In this document: positions 41,226 through 49,412 of the stretch, one piece after another
Layout of the letters: every line of letters starts with the position of its first letter
Numbering within the stretch: position 1 is the first letter of the stretch
NCBI RefSeq assembly: GCF_016919385.1
Contig: NZ_CP070351.1
Location: 1,240,001 to 1,304,000 of the forward strand
DNA: 64,000 nt
DNA from: Gordonia sp. PDNC005
GTDB taxonomy: Bacteria > Actinomycetota > Actinomycetes > Mycobacteriales > Mycobacteriaceae
Direction: 5' to 3'
The notes under the pieces: generated by a model
The model's database searches: none
What the model was told of the DNA's origin: nothing
The model's input: the letters and a program-made list of their open reading frames with translations, nothing else
Made by a program: the position numbers and the translations under genes

Positions 41226-42416
41226 ATGGCTCATTCCGATGTCGAGACTTCAGTGCCCATCGCCGTCCCGATCGGTGCGGGCGTGGTCTGTGCACTCGTG
41301 GGCTTCACATCGTCGTTCGCGGTCGTCCTGGCCGGTCTGCGCGCGGCGGGTGCGGACGCGTCGGAGGCTGCGTCTGGACTCCTGGCGGTGAGCGTGGCGA
41401 TGGGTGTGGCGACAATCGTGCTGTCCTGGCGCTTCCGCATGCCGATCACGTCGGCATGGTCGACCCCGGGCGCGGCGCTGCTCGTGAGCACCGGAGCGGT
41501 GGCCGGAGGATGGTCTGCGGCGGTGGGCGCCTTCCTGTGCTGTGGCGTCCTTCTTGTCGTCACAGGGCTGTGGCCGCGGCTCGCCGACCTGGTCACCAAG
41601 ATTCCGACACCCATCGCCCAGGCGATGCTCGCGGGTGTGCTGCTCCCGCTGTGCGTGAAGCCGCTTCACGGTGTGGTCGACGATCCGGCAGCGGTGGTGC
41701 CGGTGCTGATCGTCTGGCTCGTGGTTCTGACACTGCGGCCGCGCTGGGCCGTGCCCGCGGCGTTCGCGGCCGCACTGGTGGTCATCGCCGTGTCGGTGAC
41801 GCGGGACGGCACCGCGCCCGGTGTCGCCGACCTGGTCCCGTCGTTGACCCTGACCGCGCCGTCGTTCACTCTCGGTGCGCTCACCGGGGTCGCGTTGCCC
41901 CTGTATCTGGTGACGATGGCGGCCCAGAATCTTCCGGGTGTCGCAGTGATGGCCGGATACGACTACGCGGTTCCATGGAGGCCTGCCATGGCGGTGACCG
42001 GAATCGGTTCGATTCTCGCCGCGCCGTTCGGGGGCCACGCGGTCAACCTGTCGGCGATCAGCGCCGCACTCGCCGCGGCGCCGGAAGCCGATCCGGATCA
42101 TGAACGACGCTGGGTCGCAGGCCTCACGACCGGAATCACGTACCTCGGCCTCGGCCTCGGCTCCGCGGGCCTGGTCGCGATCGTGCTCGCCGCCCCCGAT
42201 GGAGTGGTCCAGGCAGTTGCGGGAGTCGCGCTCCTCGGAGCGTTCGCGGGTGCCTGCTCCGCCGCGCTCTCCGATGTCGACGGCCGCTTCCCGGCGACCC
42301 TGACGTTTGTGATCGCGGCGTCGGGCATCAGCATCGCCGGGGTCGGGTCCGCGTTCTGGGCCCTCGTCGTCGGTGTGATCGTGTGGGTTGTGGGAATCGG
42401 GCGAGAAAGTCGGTAA
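41226..42416 (+). CDS. BenE-family benzoate/H+ symporter-like transporter
   Basis: 396 residues, about 12 hydrophobic segments, BenE-family motifs such as ITSAWSTPGAALL near residue 75 and APFGGHAVNLSAISAAL near 265. BenE imports benzoate with protons; other organic acids or purines are possible for this superfamily. No benzoate-degradation genes are adjacent, so the substrate is open. ATG at 41226 lies 10 nt past the tandem operators, so binding there should block it. Confidence 0.85.
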   Translation: MAHSDVETSVPIAVPIGAGVVCALVGFTSSFAVVLAGLRAAGADASEAASGLLAVSVAMGVATIVLSWRFRMPITSAWSTPGAALLVSTGAVAGGWSAAVGAFLCCGVLLVVTGLWPRLADLVTKIPTPIAQAMLAGVLLPLCVKPLHGVVDDPAAVVPVLIVWLVVLTLRPRWAVPAAFAAALVVIAVSVTRDGTAPGVADLVPSLTLTAPSFTLGALTGVALPLYLVTMAAQNLPGVAVMAGYDYAVPWRPAMAVTGIGSILAAPFGGHAVNLSAISAALAAAPEADPDHERRWVAGLTTGITYLGLGLGSAGLVAIVLAAPDGVVQAVAGVALLGAFAGACSAALSDVDGRFPATLTFVIAASGISIAGVGSAFWALVVGVIVWVVGIGRESR

Positions 42417-42507
42417 CGCCCCCTGGTCGCGGTCGGGGTGAGAACCTTCATCTCAGGCGTCTCTCAGGTGACTGGGAGGCGCCTTCACCCCCGATGAAAG
42501 GAAGCTC

Positions 42508-42954
42508 ATGAAGCGCACTATCGGATTCGCTGTGTCGGCACTGGCAGTAGGCGCCCTCGTCGCCGGCTGTGGGAGCGATTCGGGCAGCGACGACGTCAGC
42601 ACGAACAATGCTGCGGCTGTCGTCAAAGTGGAAGGCGCCGATCTTCCCGGGCTGGACGCCGGCAGCGTCACGTGTGTGAAGCAGAACGGAAAGATCAACG
42701 TGGCCAGCGGGGCGATAGGCAGTCAACAAGCGGTCACGGTAGTCATGTCTGAGGGCAATCCGCCCAAGGTCGATGCGCTCACCGTTGTCGTCGAGGATAG
42801 TGCACTGGCGGTCGCGCCCGGAGCGGGATCAGCGGAAGTCGCCGTCGACGGCGATAAGTACACGATCACCGGCACCGCGGTCGGCGCCGACATGAAGAAC
42901 CCGACGGCCGGGATGCTCGAGAAGAAGTTCGAGATCGTCGTCGAGTGCAAATAG
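42508..42954 (+). CDS. LpqH-family (19-kDa-like) lipoprotein
   Basis: 148 residues. Signal peptide with lipobox LVAGC at about residue 21, then Ser/Asp-rich linker. SEGNPPKVDALTVVV, YTITGTAVGADMKNP and FEIVVECK parallel the mycobacterial 19-kDa lipoprotein, including the paired Cys residues. It is expected to be lipid-anchored at the cell surface. AAAGGAAG precedes the ATG at 42508. Confidence 0.88.
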   Translation: MKRTIGFAVSALAVGALVAGCGSDSGSDDVSTNNAAAVVKVEGADLPGLDAGSVTCVKQNGKINVASGAIGSQQAVTVVMSEGNPPKVDALTVVVEDSALAVAPGAGSAEVAVDGDKYTITGTAVGADMKNPTAGMLEKKFEIVVECK

Positions 42955-42968
42955 CTCCACAAACGACT

Positions 42969-43009
42969 TCGGCGACGTTATCCGGTGTCGAACCGGATAA
43001 CGTCGCCGA
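42969..43009. terminator. 18-bp hairpin terminator, lpqH-like / tRNA-Gly
   Basis: Perfect 18-bp stem with a 5-nt loop, 14 nt after the lipoprotein stop and just downstream of tRNA-Gly on the minus strand. It can serve both converging transcripts. Confidence 0.85.
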
Positions 43010-43016
43010 CGTTCTG

Positions 43017-43087
43017 AGCGGGTGACGGGAATCGAACCCGCGTAGCTAGTTTGGAAGACTAGGGCTCTACCATTGAGCTACACCCGC
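43017..43087 (-). tRNA. tRNA-Gly (anticodon TCC)
   Basis: Acceptor GCGGGTG/CACCCGC, D-arm AGCTC/GAGC, anticodon loop with TCC, T-arm with GGTTCGATTCC. Discriminator T; CCA not encoded. Confidence 0.95.
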
Positions 43088-43224
43088 GTGCCGCACGCTC
43101 GTTGCGACCGGTGAAACAGTACCCCAGGGCATCGGTGATGGACAAAACCGGTCCCTGGTTCGCGGTGGGACACCCTCGGCCCGTACTATGTGCGTTTGGC
43201 CGTGTCCGCACTGCGGGACGTCCA

Positions 43225-43298
43225 CGGGATGTGGCGCAGCTTGGTAGCGCATCCGCTTTGGGAGCGGAGGGTCGCAGGTTCAAATCCTGTCATCCCGA
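43225..43298 (+). tRNA. tRNA-Pro (anticodon TGG)
   Basis: Acceptor CGGGATG/CATCCCG, anticodon stem TCCGC/GCGGA with loop TTTGGGA (TGG), T-arm GCAGG/CCTGT with TTCAAAT. Discriminator A; CCA not encoded. The tig gene begins 40 nt downstream on the same strand. Confidence 0.95.
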
Positions 43299-43338
43299 CG
43301 AATACGTGACGTACGGATCTATAAGGAGCATCGAAGTC

Positions 43339-44691
43339 GTGAAGAGCACCGTCGAGCAGCTGAGCCCGACCCGAGTCAAGCTGAGTGTCGAAGTTCCGTT
43401 CGAGGAGCTCTCCGCTGACTTCGACCGGGCCTACAAGTCGCTCGCGCAGCAGATCCGCATCCCCGGCTTTCGTCCGGGCAAGGCCCCCGCGAAGCTGATC
43501 GAAGCCCGCGTCGGTCGCCAGTCGATCCTCGAGCAGGTCGTCAACGACGCGTTGCCGAACAAGTACTCGCAGGCGATCGCCGAAGCTGACGTCAAGGCGA
43601 TCAGCCAGCCGGAGCTCGACGTCGCAGAACTCGAAGACGGCCAGCCGGTCCGCTTCACCGCAGAGGTCGACATCCGTCCGGAGATCACGCTGCCGGAGTA
43701 CTCGACCATCGCCGTGCAGGTCGACGCGATCGAGGTCGCAGACGCTGACGTCGAGACCGAGCTGGACAACCTCCGCGCACGCTTCGGCACCCTCGTCGGT
43801 GTGGAGCGCGGCGCGACCAAGGGTGACTTCGTGTCGATCGATCTGATCGCCACCGTCAACGGTGAGACCGTCGACGAGGCCACCACCGAGGGCCTCTCGC
43901 ACGAGGTCGGCAGCGGCGATCTGGTCGACGGCCTGGAAGAAGCCCTCGAAGGCCTGAAGGCCGGCGAGACGAACACGTTCACCACCAAGCTCGTTGCAGG
44001 CGACCACGCAGGCGAAGAGGCTGAGGTCACCGTGACCGTCAACTCGGTCAAGGAGCGCGAGCTCCCCGCCGTCGACGACGACTTCGCACAGCTCGCCAGC
44101 GAGTTCGACACCGTCGACGAGCTGCGCGAGAGTCTGCGTGAGCGCGCAGGCGAGTCGAAGAAGTACGAGCAGGCCGGTGCGATCCGGGACGCCGTCCTCG
44201 AGCAGCTGCTCGAGACCGTCGAGTTCCCGTTGCCCGAGAAGGTCGTCGCCGACGAGGTCGAGGGCGTCCAGCACCAGCTGGTCCACGCACTCGGGCACGA
44301 TGACGCTCAGGTCGACCGTTTCCTCGAGGCGCAGGGCAAGACCCGCGAGGAGTGGGACGCCGAGAGCCGTACGGACGCCGAGAAGTCGGTCCGCACTCAG
44401 CTGCTGCTCGACGCGATCGCGGACGCGACCGAGGTCGAGGTCGGCCAGGACGAGCTGACCCAGCAGATCCTCATGCAGAGCCAGCGCTACGGCGTCGCAC
44501 CGCAGGAGTTCATCCAGCAGCTGCAGAACGCGAACCAGATCGGCGCCCTGTATGCCGATGTGCGTCGCAACAAGGCGCTCGCCGAGGTCATCGGCGACGT
44601 GACGGTGACCGACACCAACGGTGAGGCCATCGACACCAAGGCGTTCTTCGGCGGAGCCGATGAGGACGCCCAGGACGACGAAGAGGCCTGA
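43339..44691 (+). CDS. tig: Trigger factor, ribosome-associated chaperone
   Basis: 450 residues. The N-terminal ribosome-binding tail has the signature GFRPGKAP near residue 45; a PPIase (FKBP-like) domain spans about 155-240; the C-terminal chaperone domain follows, with a short acidic tail (GADEDAQDDEEA). It folds nascent chains at the exit tunnel. GTG at 43339 follows AAGGAG with 10-nt spacing. The order tig-clpP1-clpP2-clpX is widely conserved. A longer frame through tRNA-Pro was rejected. Confidence 0.95.
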   Translation: MKSTVEQLSPTRVKLSVEVPFEELSADFDRAYKSLAQQIRIPGFRPGKAPAKLIEARVGRQSILEQVVNDALPNKYSQAIAEADVKAISQPELDVAELEDGQPVRFTAEVDIRPEITLPEYSTIAVQVDAIEVADADVETELDNLRARFGTLVGVERGATKGDFVSIDLIATVNGETVDEATTEGLSHEVGSGDLVDGLEEALEGLKAGETNTFTTKLVAGDHAGEEAEVTVTVNSVKERELPAVDDDFAQLASEFDTVDELRESLRERAGESKKYEQAGAIRDAVLEQLLETVEFPLPEKVVADEVEGVQHQLVHALGHDDAQVDRFLEAQGKTREEWDAESRTDAEKSVRTQLLLDAIADATEVEVGQDELTQQILMQSQRYGVAPQEFIQQLQNANQIGALYADVRRNKALAEVIGDVTVTDTNGEAIDTKAFFGGADEDAQDDEEA

Positions 44692-44717
44692 TTCTCTTCA
44701 CCTCGCTCACGAGGTTT

Positions 44718-44754
44718 CACGACAGCCGGGACGGTATCCGTCCCGGCTGTCGTG
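44718..44754 (+). terminator. Terminator after tig
   Basis: Perfect 17-bp stem (44718-44734 and 44738-44754) with a 3-nt loop, followed by TTCTCC. It separates tig from clpP1. Confidence 0.9.
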
Positions 44755-44897
44755 TTCTCCCAGAGATGAACCCGCAGGACGAGGCGTCACAGTGTTCTGC
44801 TGTGAGCGAATCCGGGGTGTCACCGGAACATTCGGCACCCCGTAAGTGATTAACCTCGGTGACAACGCCGCACTTTCTCGACAGATAGGTACAACCA

Positions 44898-45500
44898 GTG
44901 AGCACTCTCCACACGCCTTCGATGAGCTCGGGCGTCGCCGGCCTGAACCTGACTGATTCGGTTTTCGAGCGACTCCTCCGCGAGCGCATCATCTTCCTCG
45001 GCACCCAGGTGGACGACGACATCGCCAACCGCCTCTGCGCGCAGATCCTGCTGCTCGCCGCGGAGGACCCGGAGAAGGACATCAACCTGTACATCAACTC
45101 GCCCGGCGGCAGCGTCACGGCGGGCATGGCGATCTTCGACACGATGCAGCTCGCACCGTGCGATGTCGCGACCTACGGGATGGGCATGGCCGCGTCGATG
45201 GGCCAGTTCCTGCTCGCCGCTGGCACCAAGGGCAAGCGTCACGCACTTCCGCACGCGCGCATCATGATGCACCAGCCGTCGGCGGGCATCGGCGGCACCG
45301 CGGCCGACATCGCGATCCAGGCCGAGCAGTTCGCCGCCACCAAGCGGGAGATGAACCGACTCAACGCCGAGTTCACCGGTCAGCCGCTCGAGAAGATCGA
45401 GGCCGACGCCGACCGCGACAACTGGTTCACCGCGACCGAGGCCAAGGAGTACGGCTTCGTCGACCACGTGGTGACCACCATCTCGCGTCCGGGTGCCTGA
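44898..45500 (+). CDS. clpP1: ATP-dependent Clp protease subunit ClpP1
   Basis: 200 residues. Serine peptidase with Ser100 in GMAASMGQ, His125 in MHQPSAG and Asp in the following DRDNW region. Forms a mixed ClpP1P2 tetradecamer with the next gene, fed by ClpX or ClpC. GTG at 44898. The 143 nt between the tig terminator and the start hold its promoter; I did not find a clean ClgR box. Confidence 0.95.
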   Translation: MSTLHTPSMSSGVAGLNLTDSVFERLLRERIIFLGTQVDDDIANRLCAQILLLAAEDPEKDINLYINSPGGSVTAGMAIFDTMQLAPCDVATYGMGMAASMGQFLLAAGTKGKRHALPHARIMMHQPSAGIGGTAADIAIQAEQFAATKREMNRLNAEFTGQPLEKIEADADRDNWFTATEAKEYGFVDHVVTTISRPGA

Positions 45501-45546
45501 GCGCCTCCTCCATCCCTCACATCCCTTCACCGGCTACGGAGAAACC

Positions 45547-46224
45547 ATGTACAACGATCTTCCCGCTGATGTCCGCGCAGGCATCTCGGACTCGGCGATC
45601 GCTCTGAAGAGCATCGAAGCCCGCTACATCCTGCCGTCGTTCATCGAGAACACCCCGAACGGTCAGCGCCAGTACGACCCGTACGCGAAGCTGTTCGAAG
45701 AGCGCATCGTCTTCGTCGGCACGCCGATCGACCAGACCGTCGCCAACGACGTGATGGCTCAGTTGCTGGTCCTGGAGAGCCAGGATCCCGATCGCGACAT
45801 CACGATGTACATCAACTCGCCCGGCGGCAGCGTTCCGGACATGCTCGCGATCTACGACACGATGCAGTACGTGCACTGCGACGTCGTCACCGTCTGCCTC
45901 GGCGAGGCCGCTTCGGCCGCCGCGATCCTGCTCGCGGGTGGCACCCCCGGCAAGCGTGCGGCTCTGCCGAACGCCACCGTCCTGATCCACCAGCCCCGTA
46001 CCGGTGGCGCCTACCAGGGTCAGGTCTCCGACCTGGAGATCCAGGCGGCCGAGATCGAGCGCATCCGTAAGCGCCTCGACGAGATCCTCAGCCACCACAC
46101 CGGCCAGGACACCGACAAGATCCGCAAGGACACCGATCGTGACAACATCTTGACCGCTGACCAGGCCAAGGAGTACGGGATCATCGACGAGGTCTTCGAC
46201 TACCGCAAGAAGTCGGCCCGCTAG
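45547..46224 (+). CDS. clpP2: ATP-dependent Clp protease subunit ClpP2
   Basis: 225 residues. Catalytic Ser123 in LGEAASAAA and His148 in LIHQPRTGG; the unprocessed N-terminal extension is typical of ClpP2. Partner of ClpP1, 46 nt downstream of it. ATG at 45547 is preceded by GGAG with 5-nt spacing; a GTG inside clpP1 is not needed. Confidence 0.95.
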   Translation: MYNDLPADVRAGISDSAIALKSIEARYILPSFIENTPNGQRQYDPYAKLFEERIVFVGTPIDQTVANDVMAQLLVLESQDPDRDITMYINSPGGSVPDMLAIYDTMQYVHCDVVTVCLGEAASAAAILLAGGTPGKRAALPNATVLIHQPRTGGAYQGQVSDLEIQAAEIERIRKRLDEILSHHTGQDTDKIRKDTDRDNILTADQAKEYGIIDEVFDYRKKSAR

Positions 46225-46263
46225 CAATCCGTGTTCCCTCGTCCGAACACACGCAAGCGCGAG

Positions 46264-46269
46264 TACCGT
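46264..46269 (+). promoter_or_regulatory. Candidate -10 for clpX
   Basis: TACCGT, 40 nt before the ATG, with an expected transcript start inside the palindrome at 46275-46288. Confidence 0.4.
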
Positions 46270-46274
46270 TCACG

Positions 46275-46288
46275 GTGACGCGCGTCAC
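46275..46288. promoter_or_regulatory. CRP/GlxR-like palindrome at the clpX start site
   Basis: GTGACGCGCGTCAC is a perfect 14-bp palindrome and matches the GTGA-N6-TCAC core of CRP/GlxR sites. It overlaps the predicted clpX transcript start, which would suit repression. Confidence 0.5.
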
Positions 46289-46308
46289 GAGAAAGAAGGT
46301 GCGGCCAC

Positions 46309-47592
46309 ATGGCGCGAATGGGAGACGGCGGGGACCTTCTCAAGTGCTCGTTCTGCGGTAAGAGCCAGAAGCAGGTCAAGAAGCTGATCGCAGGACCCGG
46401 GGTCTACATCTGCGATGAGTGCATCGACCTGTGCAACGAGATCATCGAGGAGGAGCTGGCCGAGACCAGCGACGTGAAGCTCGACGAGCTTCCGAAGCCC
46501 GCGGAGATCCGTGACTTCTTGGACAACTATGTGGTGGGTCAGGACACGGCCAAGCGGACCCTCGCCGTCGCCGTCTACAACCACTACAAGCGCATCCAGG
46601 CAGGCGAGAAGAAGGTGAGCGACAAGCGTGGCTCGGTCGAGACGGTTGAGCTGGCGAAGTCGAACATCCTGATGCTCGGTCCCACGGGCTGCGGTAAGAC
46701 CTACCTCGCTCAGACGCTCGCGAAGATGCTGAACGTGCCGTTCGCCATCGCCGACGCGACTGCACTCACCGAGGCCGGCTATGTGGGCGAGGACGTCGAG
46801 AACATCCTGCTCAAGCTGATCCAGGCCGCAGACTACGACGTGAAGCGTGCAGAGACCGGGATCATCTACATCGACGAGGTCGACAAGATCGCGCGTAAGA
46901 GCGAGAACCCGTCGATCACGCGCGACGTGTCGGGGGAGGGTGTGCAGCAGGCGCTGTTGAAGATCCTCGAAGGCACGCAGGCGTCGGTGCCGCCGCAGGG
47001 CGGACGCAAGCACCCGCACCAGGAGTTCATCCAGCTCGACACGACGAACGTCTTGTTCATCGTGGCCGGCGCCTTCGCCGGTCTGGAGAAGGTCGTGGCC
47101 GAGCGAGTCGGCAAGCGCGGCATCGGCTTCGGCAACGAGGTCGCCAGCAAGCGTGATGTCGACACGACTGATCATTTCGCCGAGGTGATGCCCGAGGATC
47201 TGATCAAGTTCGGTCTGATTCCCGAGTTCATCGGACGTCTCCCGATGATCGCGTCTGTTCGGAATCTCGACAAGGAGGCGCTTGTCTCCATCTTGTCTGA
47301 GCCGAAGAATGCGCTGGTCAAGCAGTACGCGAGGTTGTTCGACATGGACAACGTGGAGCTCGAGTTCAGCCAGGACGCTCTGGAGGCGATCGCCGATCAG
47401 GCGATCCACCGTGGCACCGGCGCTCGTGGTCTCCGCGCGATCATGGAGGAAGTCCTGCTCCCCGTCATGTACGACATCCCGAGCCGCGACGACGTCGCCA
47501 AGGTTGTCGTCACTGGCGAGACCGTCCGCGACAACGTCCTCCCGACCGTCGTCCCACGCAAGGACGAAGGCCCGAAGGAGAAGTCGGCCTAA
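46309..47592 (+). CDS. clpX: ATP-dependent Clp protease ATPase subunit ClpX
   Basis: 427 residues. N-terminal zinc-binding domain (C13, C16, then CDEC), Walker A GPTGCGKT near 125, Walker B YIDEVDK near 190, and an IGF-type loop (RGIGFG) near 275 for docking on ClpP. It unfolds tagged proteins for ClpP1P2. ATG at 46309 follows AAGAAGG with about 8-nt spacing. Its promoter carries a CRP-like palindrome. It converges on an accessory gene. Confidence 0.96.
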   Translation: MARMGDGGDLLKCSFCGKSQKQVKKLIAGPGVYICDECIDLCNEIIEEELAETSDVKLDELPKPAEIRDFLDNYVVGQDTAKRTLAVAVYNHYKRIQAGEKKVSDKRGSVETVELAKSNILMLGPTGCGKTYLAQTLAKMLNVPFAIADATALTEAGYVGEDVENILLKLIQAADYDVKRAETGIIYIDEVDKIARKSENPSITRDVSGEGVQQALLKILEGTQASVPPQGGRKHPHQEFIQLDTTNVLFIVAGAFAGLEKVVAERVGKRGIGFGNEVASKRDVDTTDHFAEVMPEDLIKFGLIPEFIGRLPMIASVRNLDKEALVSILSEPKNALVKQYARLFDMDNVELEFSQDALEAIADQAIHRGTGARGLRAIMEEVLLPVMYDIPSRDDVAKVVVTGETVRDNVLPTVVPRKDEGPKEKSA

Positions 47593-47621
47593 GGCCGACG
47601 GACCGACAGGCCCTAACCTTC

Positions 47622-47684
47622 ACGCAGCAGGCGTTGGTTCCCGCTAATTGTCAGACAATTAGCGGGAACCAACGCTTGCTGCGT
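47622..47684. terminator. 63-nt inverted repeat (31-bp arms) after clpX
   Basis: Arms 47622-47652 and 47654-47684 pair along 31 bp with a single G-U and a 1-nt centre. It lies between clpX (plus) and the DUF559-like gene (minus), so it is probably a bidirectional terminator, but it is far longer than needed. Confidence 0.8.
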
Positions 47685-47689
47685 ATTGG

Positions 47690-48601
47690 CTAAAGGAGTC
47701 CGTGGCGCCGGAGTTTCTGCGTCACCCGGGGGACCATCCGACGGTTCTCGAGATCGGCCCAAACGAATCGGACCACATCGCATCCCAGGTCGCGGAGGCG
47801 ATCCTCCCGGACCTTCTCGCGCACGACGGCGTCCTCGATGCTCTCGCCCGGGCGTAAGTCTCGACCGTACTTCCGGAGACCGTCGAACTCCGCGATCAGA
47901 CGTCGAGCCCAGTCGTAGTCGGTGAACGCGGACGACCCGTCGCCGAGTTCGAACTCAGACTGCAGGTCGGGGACGGGAAGGCCGGCTTCGATCATCTGAG
48001 CGCGGCCCCAGGATTCGCCCGGGTTTGCTGATCGTCCGTCGGCATGCCGCAACGCCGCATCGACGACGGCCGCTCCGCGAATGCGGTGGCGAGACGCCTC
48101 AGCACGCAGCTCCTCAAGAGTCACCCCGAGGCGAAGAGCGCTGTCCATCACGGCAAGGGCGCGAGCGAGGTCGGTGCACGCGGCAATGTCCACAGCAGTT
48201 CGGGCGATCGACGTGACCGCGATACCGCCGACAACGACGAGGGCGTCGTGGGGGACTCCGGTGTGGATGTGGCGGCTGGGCATTCGACGTCCGCCGCTTG
48301 ACCGGTCTGTTCCGAAGTGGACGACGGAGCGGTCCGGTTTGAGGGTCGCGAGTGCGTGGATGGCGGCCGCCGATTCGTGCGTGAGCGCCATTGATTGGTG
48401 GGACGCCGCTGCCATGACCTTGTATCGGTAGACGGCGTCGTCCACGTCGTAGGTCGGCAGCCGCGCAACAGGCAGGTAGAAGCCCCTGTCCAGAGCTACG
48501 ATCTCGCCTGATCGCAAAGCACGTTTGACCTCGGCGTCAGTGACCCCGATGTCGAGCAGTGCTGAACGGTGGATGATCCCGTGTTTGTCAGTCGGCCACA
48601 T
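47690..48601 (-). CDS. AbiEi-like / DUF559-type endonuclease-fold protein
   Basis: 303 residues. N-terminal winged-helix-like part (ALLDIGVTDAEVKRALRSGEI, GFYLPV) as in AbiEi antitoxin-like proteins; C-terminal Vsr/DUF559-type nuclease-like fold with DYDWARRLIAEFDGLRKYG and EDRLRDLGCDVVRFVWAD. This is a common standalone actinobacterial protein of unknown function; no AbiEii toxin gene is adjacent. It interrupts the clpX-to-mobA interval. ATG at 48601. A much longer upstream frame antisense to mobA was rejected. Confidence 0.7.
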   Translation of the reverse strand: MWPTDKHGIIHRSALLDIGVTDAEVKRALRSGEIVALDRGFYLPVARLPTYDVDDAVYRYKVMAAASHQSMALTHESAAAIHALATLKPDRSVVHFGTDRSSGGRRMPSRHIHTGVPHDALVVVGGIAVTSIARTAVDIAACTDLARALAVMDSALRLGVTLEELRAEASRHRIRGAAVVDAALRHADGRSANPGESWGRAQMIEAGLPVPDLQSEFELGDGSSAFTDYDWARRLIAEFDGLRKYGRDLRPGESIEDAVVREKVREDRLRDLGCDVVRFVWADLENRRMVPRVTQKLRRHGLL

Positions 48602-48756
48602 GCCCGAATTGAAACCTGGATCGTCGAATCCGTCACCTCCGTTGTCCACAGGTCCGCCGGCGCGGCAGGCGCCCGCTCCCGCCAATCGCCGCCGCTCGGC
48701 GGGAGGAGACGCGGCATCCGAAACGTCAAGCGGCGGCGAGACGGTTGCGTCGCCGC

Positions 48757-48762
48757 TACGGT
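48757..48762 (+). promoter_or_regulatory. Candidate -10 for leaderless mobA
   Basis: TACGGT ends 7 nt before the ATG at 48770; no SD is present. Confidence 0.35.
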
Positions 48763-48769
48763 GGTCGGT

Positions 48770-49366
48770 ATGACGCACAACACAGTTGCCGGAATCGTTC
48801 TCGCTGGGGGACGGTCGCGGCGCATGGGGCAGGACAAAGCAGCACTCGAGTTCGAGGGAGCCACGATGCTCACTCGGATCGCGGAGGCGATCGGGGAGCG
48901 GTGCACGCCCGTCCTGGTCGCGGCTCCGGAGACGTCGCAGGCGTATCGCGAACTGTCGGCCGAATCGGACCTGCAGTGGGTCACCGACGAGCAGGAGGGC
49001 AGCGGACCGCTCGGCGGGCTCGTCGCGGCACTGCGAGCGGCGGCGGCGGCAGGCGCCGACGTCGCGTTCGTGTGCGCAACGGACATGCCGCTGGTGAAGG
49101 CCGAGCTCGTCGACGAACTGCTCGCCGGACTCACGCCGTCGACCGATGCGGTGATCGCCCACGACGCCCAGCGCGACCACCCGATGGCGGGCGTTTACCG
49201 GACGGGCGCCGCCGACGCGTTGGCCGCCCTCGTCGACGCAGGCGAACTGCGGATGCTCGCGGCGCTGGACGCGATCAGCACGCGCCGCGTCGGTGTCAGC
49301 GACCCGAACTGGCTCACCAACGTCGACGCCCCCGAAGACCTGCACCGACTCCGAGTGGGAGCCTGA
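48770..49366 (+). CDS. mobA: Molybdenum cofactor guanylyltransferase
   Basis: 198 residues. Nucleotidyltransferase motif GIVLAGGRSRRMGQDKAAL at the N-terminus and SGPLGGLVAAL near 80, with the CATDMPLV metal-binding segment near 105. It joins GMP to molybdopterin to make the (bis-)MGD cofactor, which the nitrate reductase fusion at 6.8-10.8 kb needs. Start at ATG 48770 on a probable leaderless message. Same relative position as mobA (Rv2453c) in M. tuberculosis. Confidence 0.9.
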   Translation: MTHNTVAGIVLAGGRSRRMGQDKAALEFEGATMLTRIAEAIGERCTPVLVAAPETSQAYRELSAESDLQWVTDEQEGSGPLGGLVAALRAAAAAGADVAFVCATDMPLVKAELVDELLAGLTPSTDAVIAHDAQRDHPMAGVYRTGAADALAALVDAGELRMLAALDAISTRRVGVSDPNWLTNVDAPEDLHRLRVGA

Positions 49367-49400
49367 CTGGGCCGGTTCGTCCCACAAGCAGTGCCGCTTC

Positions 49401-49406
49401 TAGAAT
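49401..49406 (+). promoter_or_regulatory. Candidate -10 for leaderless valS
   Basis: TAGAAT ends 6 nt before the GTG start. No T-box or other leader fits into this space. Confidence 0.5.
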
Positions 49407-49412
49407 CGAGAC

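Noticed and set aside
43102..43338. N-terminal extension of trigger factor
   Set aside because: It translates tRNA-Pro; the GTG at 43339 has a proper SD and the family N-terminus.
44825..44850. SigH/SigE-type promoter before clpP1
   Set aside because: GGAAC at 44825 has no good GTT partner at 18-20 nt.
48602..49387. N-terminal extension of the DUF559-like protein
   Set aside because: Runs antisense through mobA with no family similarity.
49367..49412. T-box leader before valS
   Set aside because: Only 46 nt between genes and a -10 directly before the start; no room.
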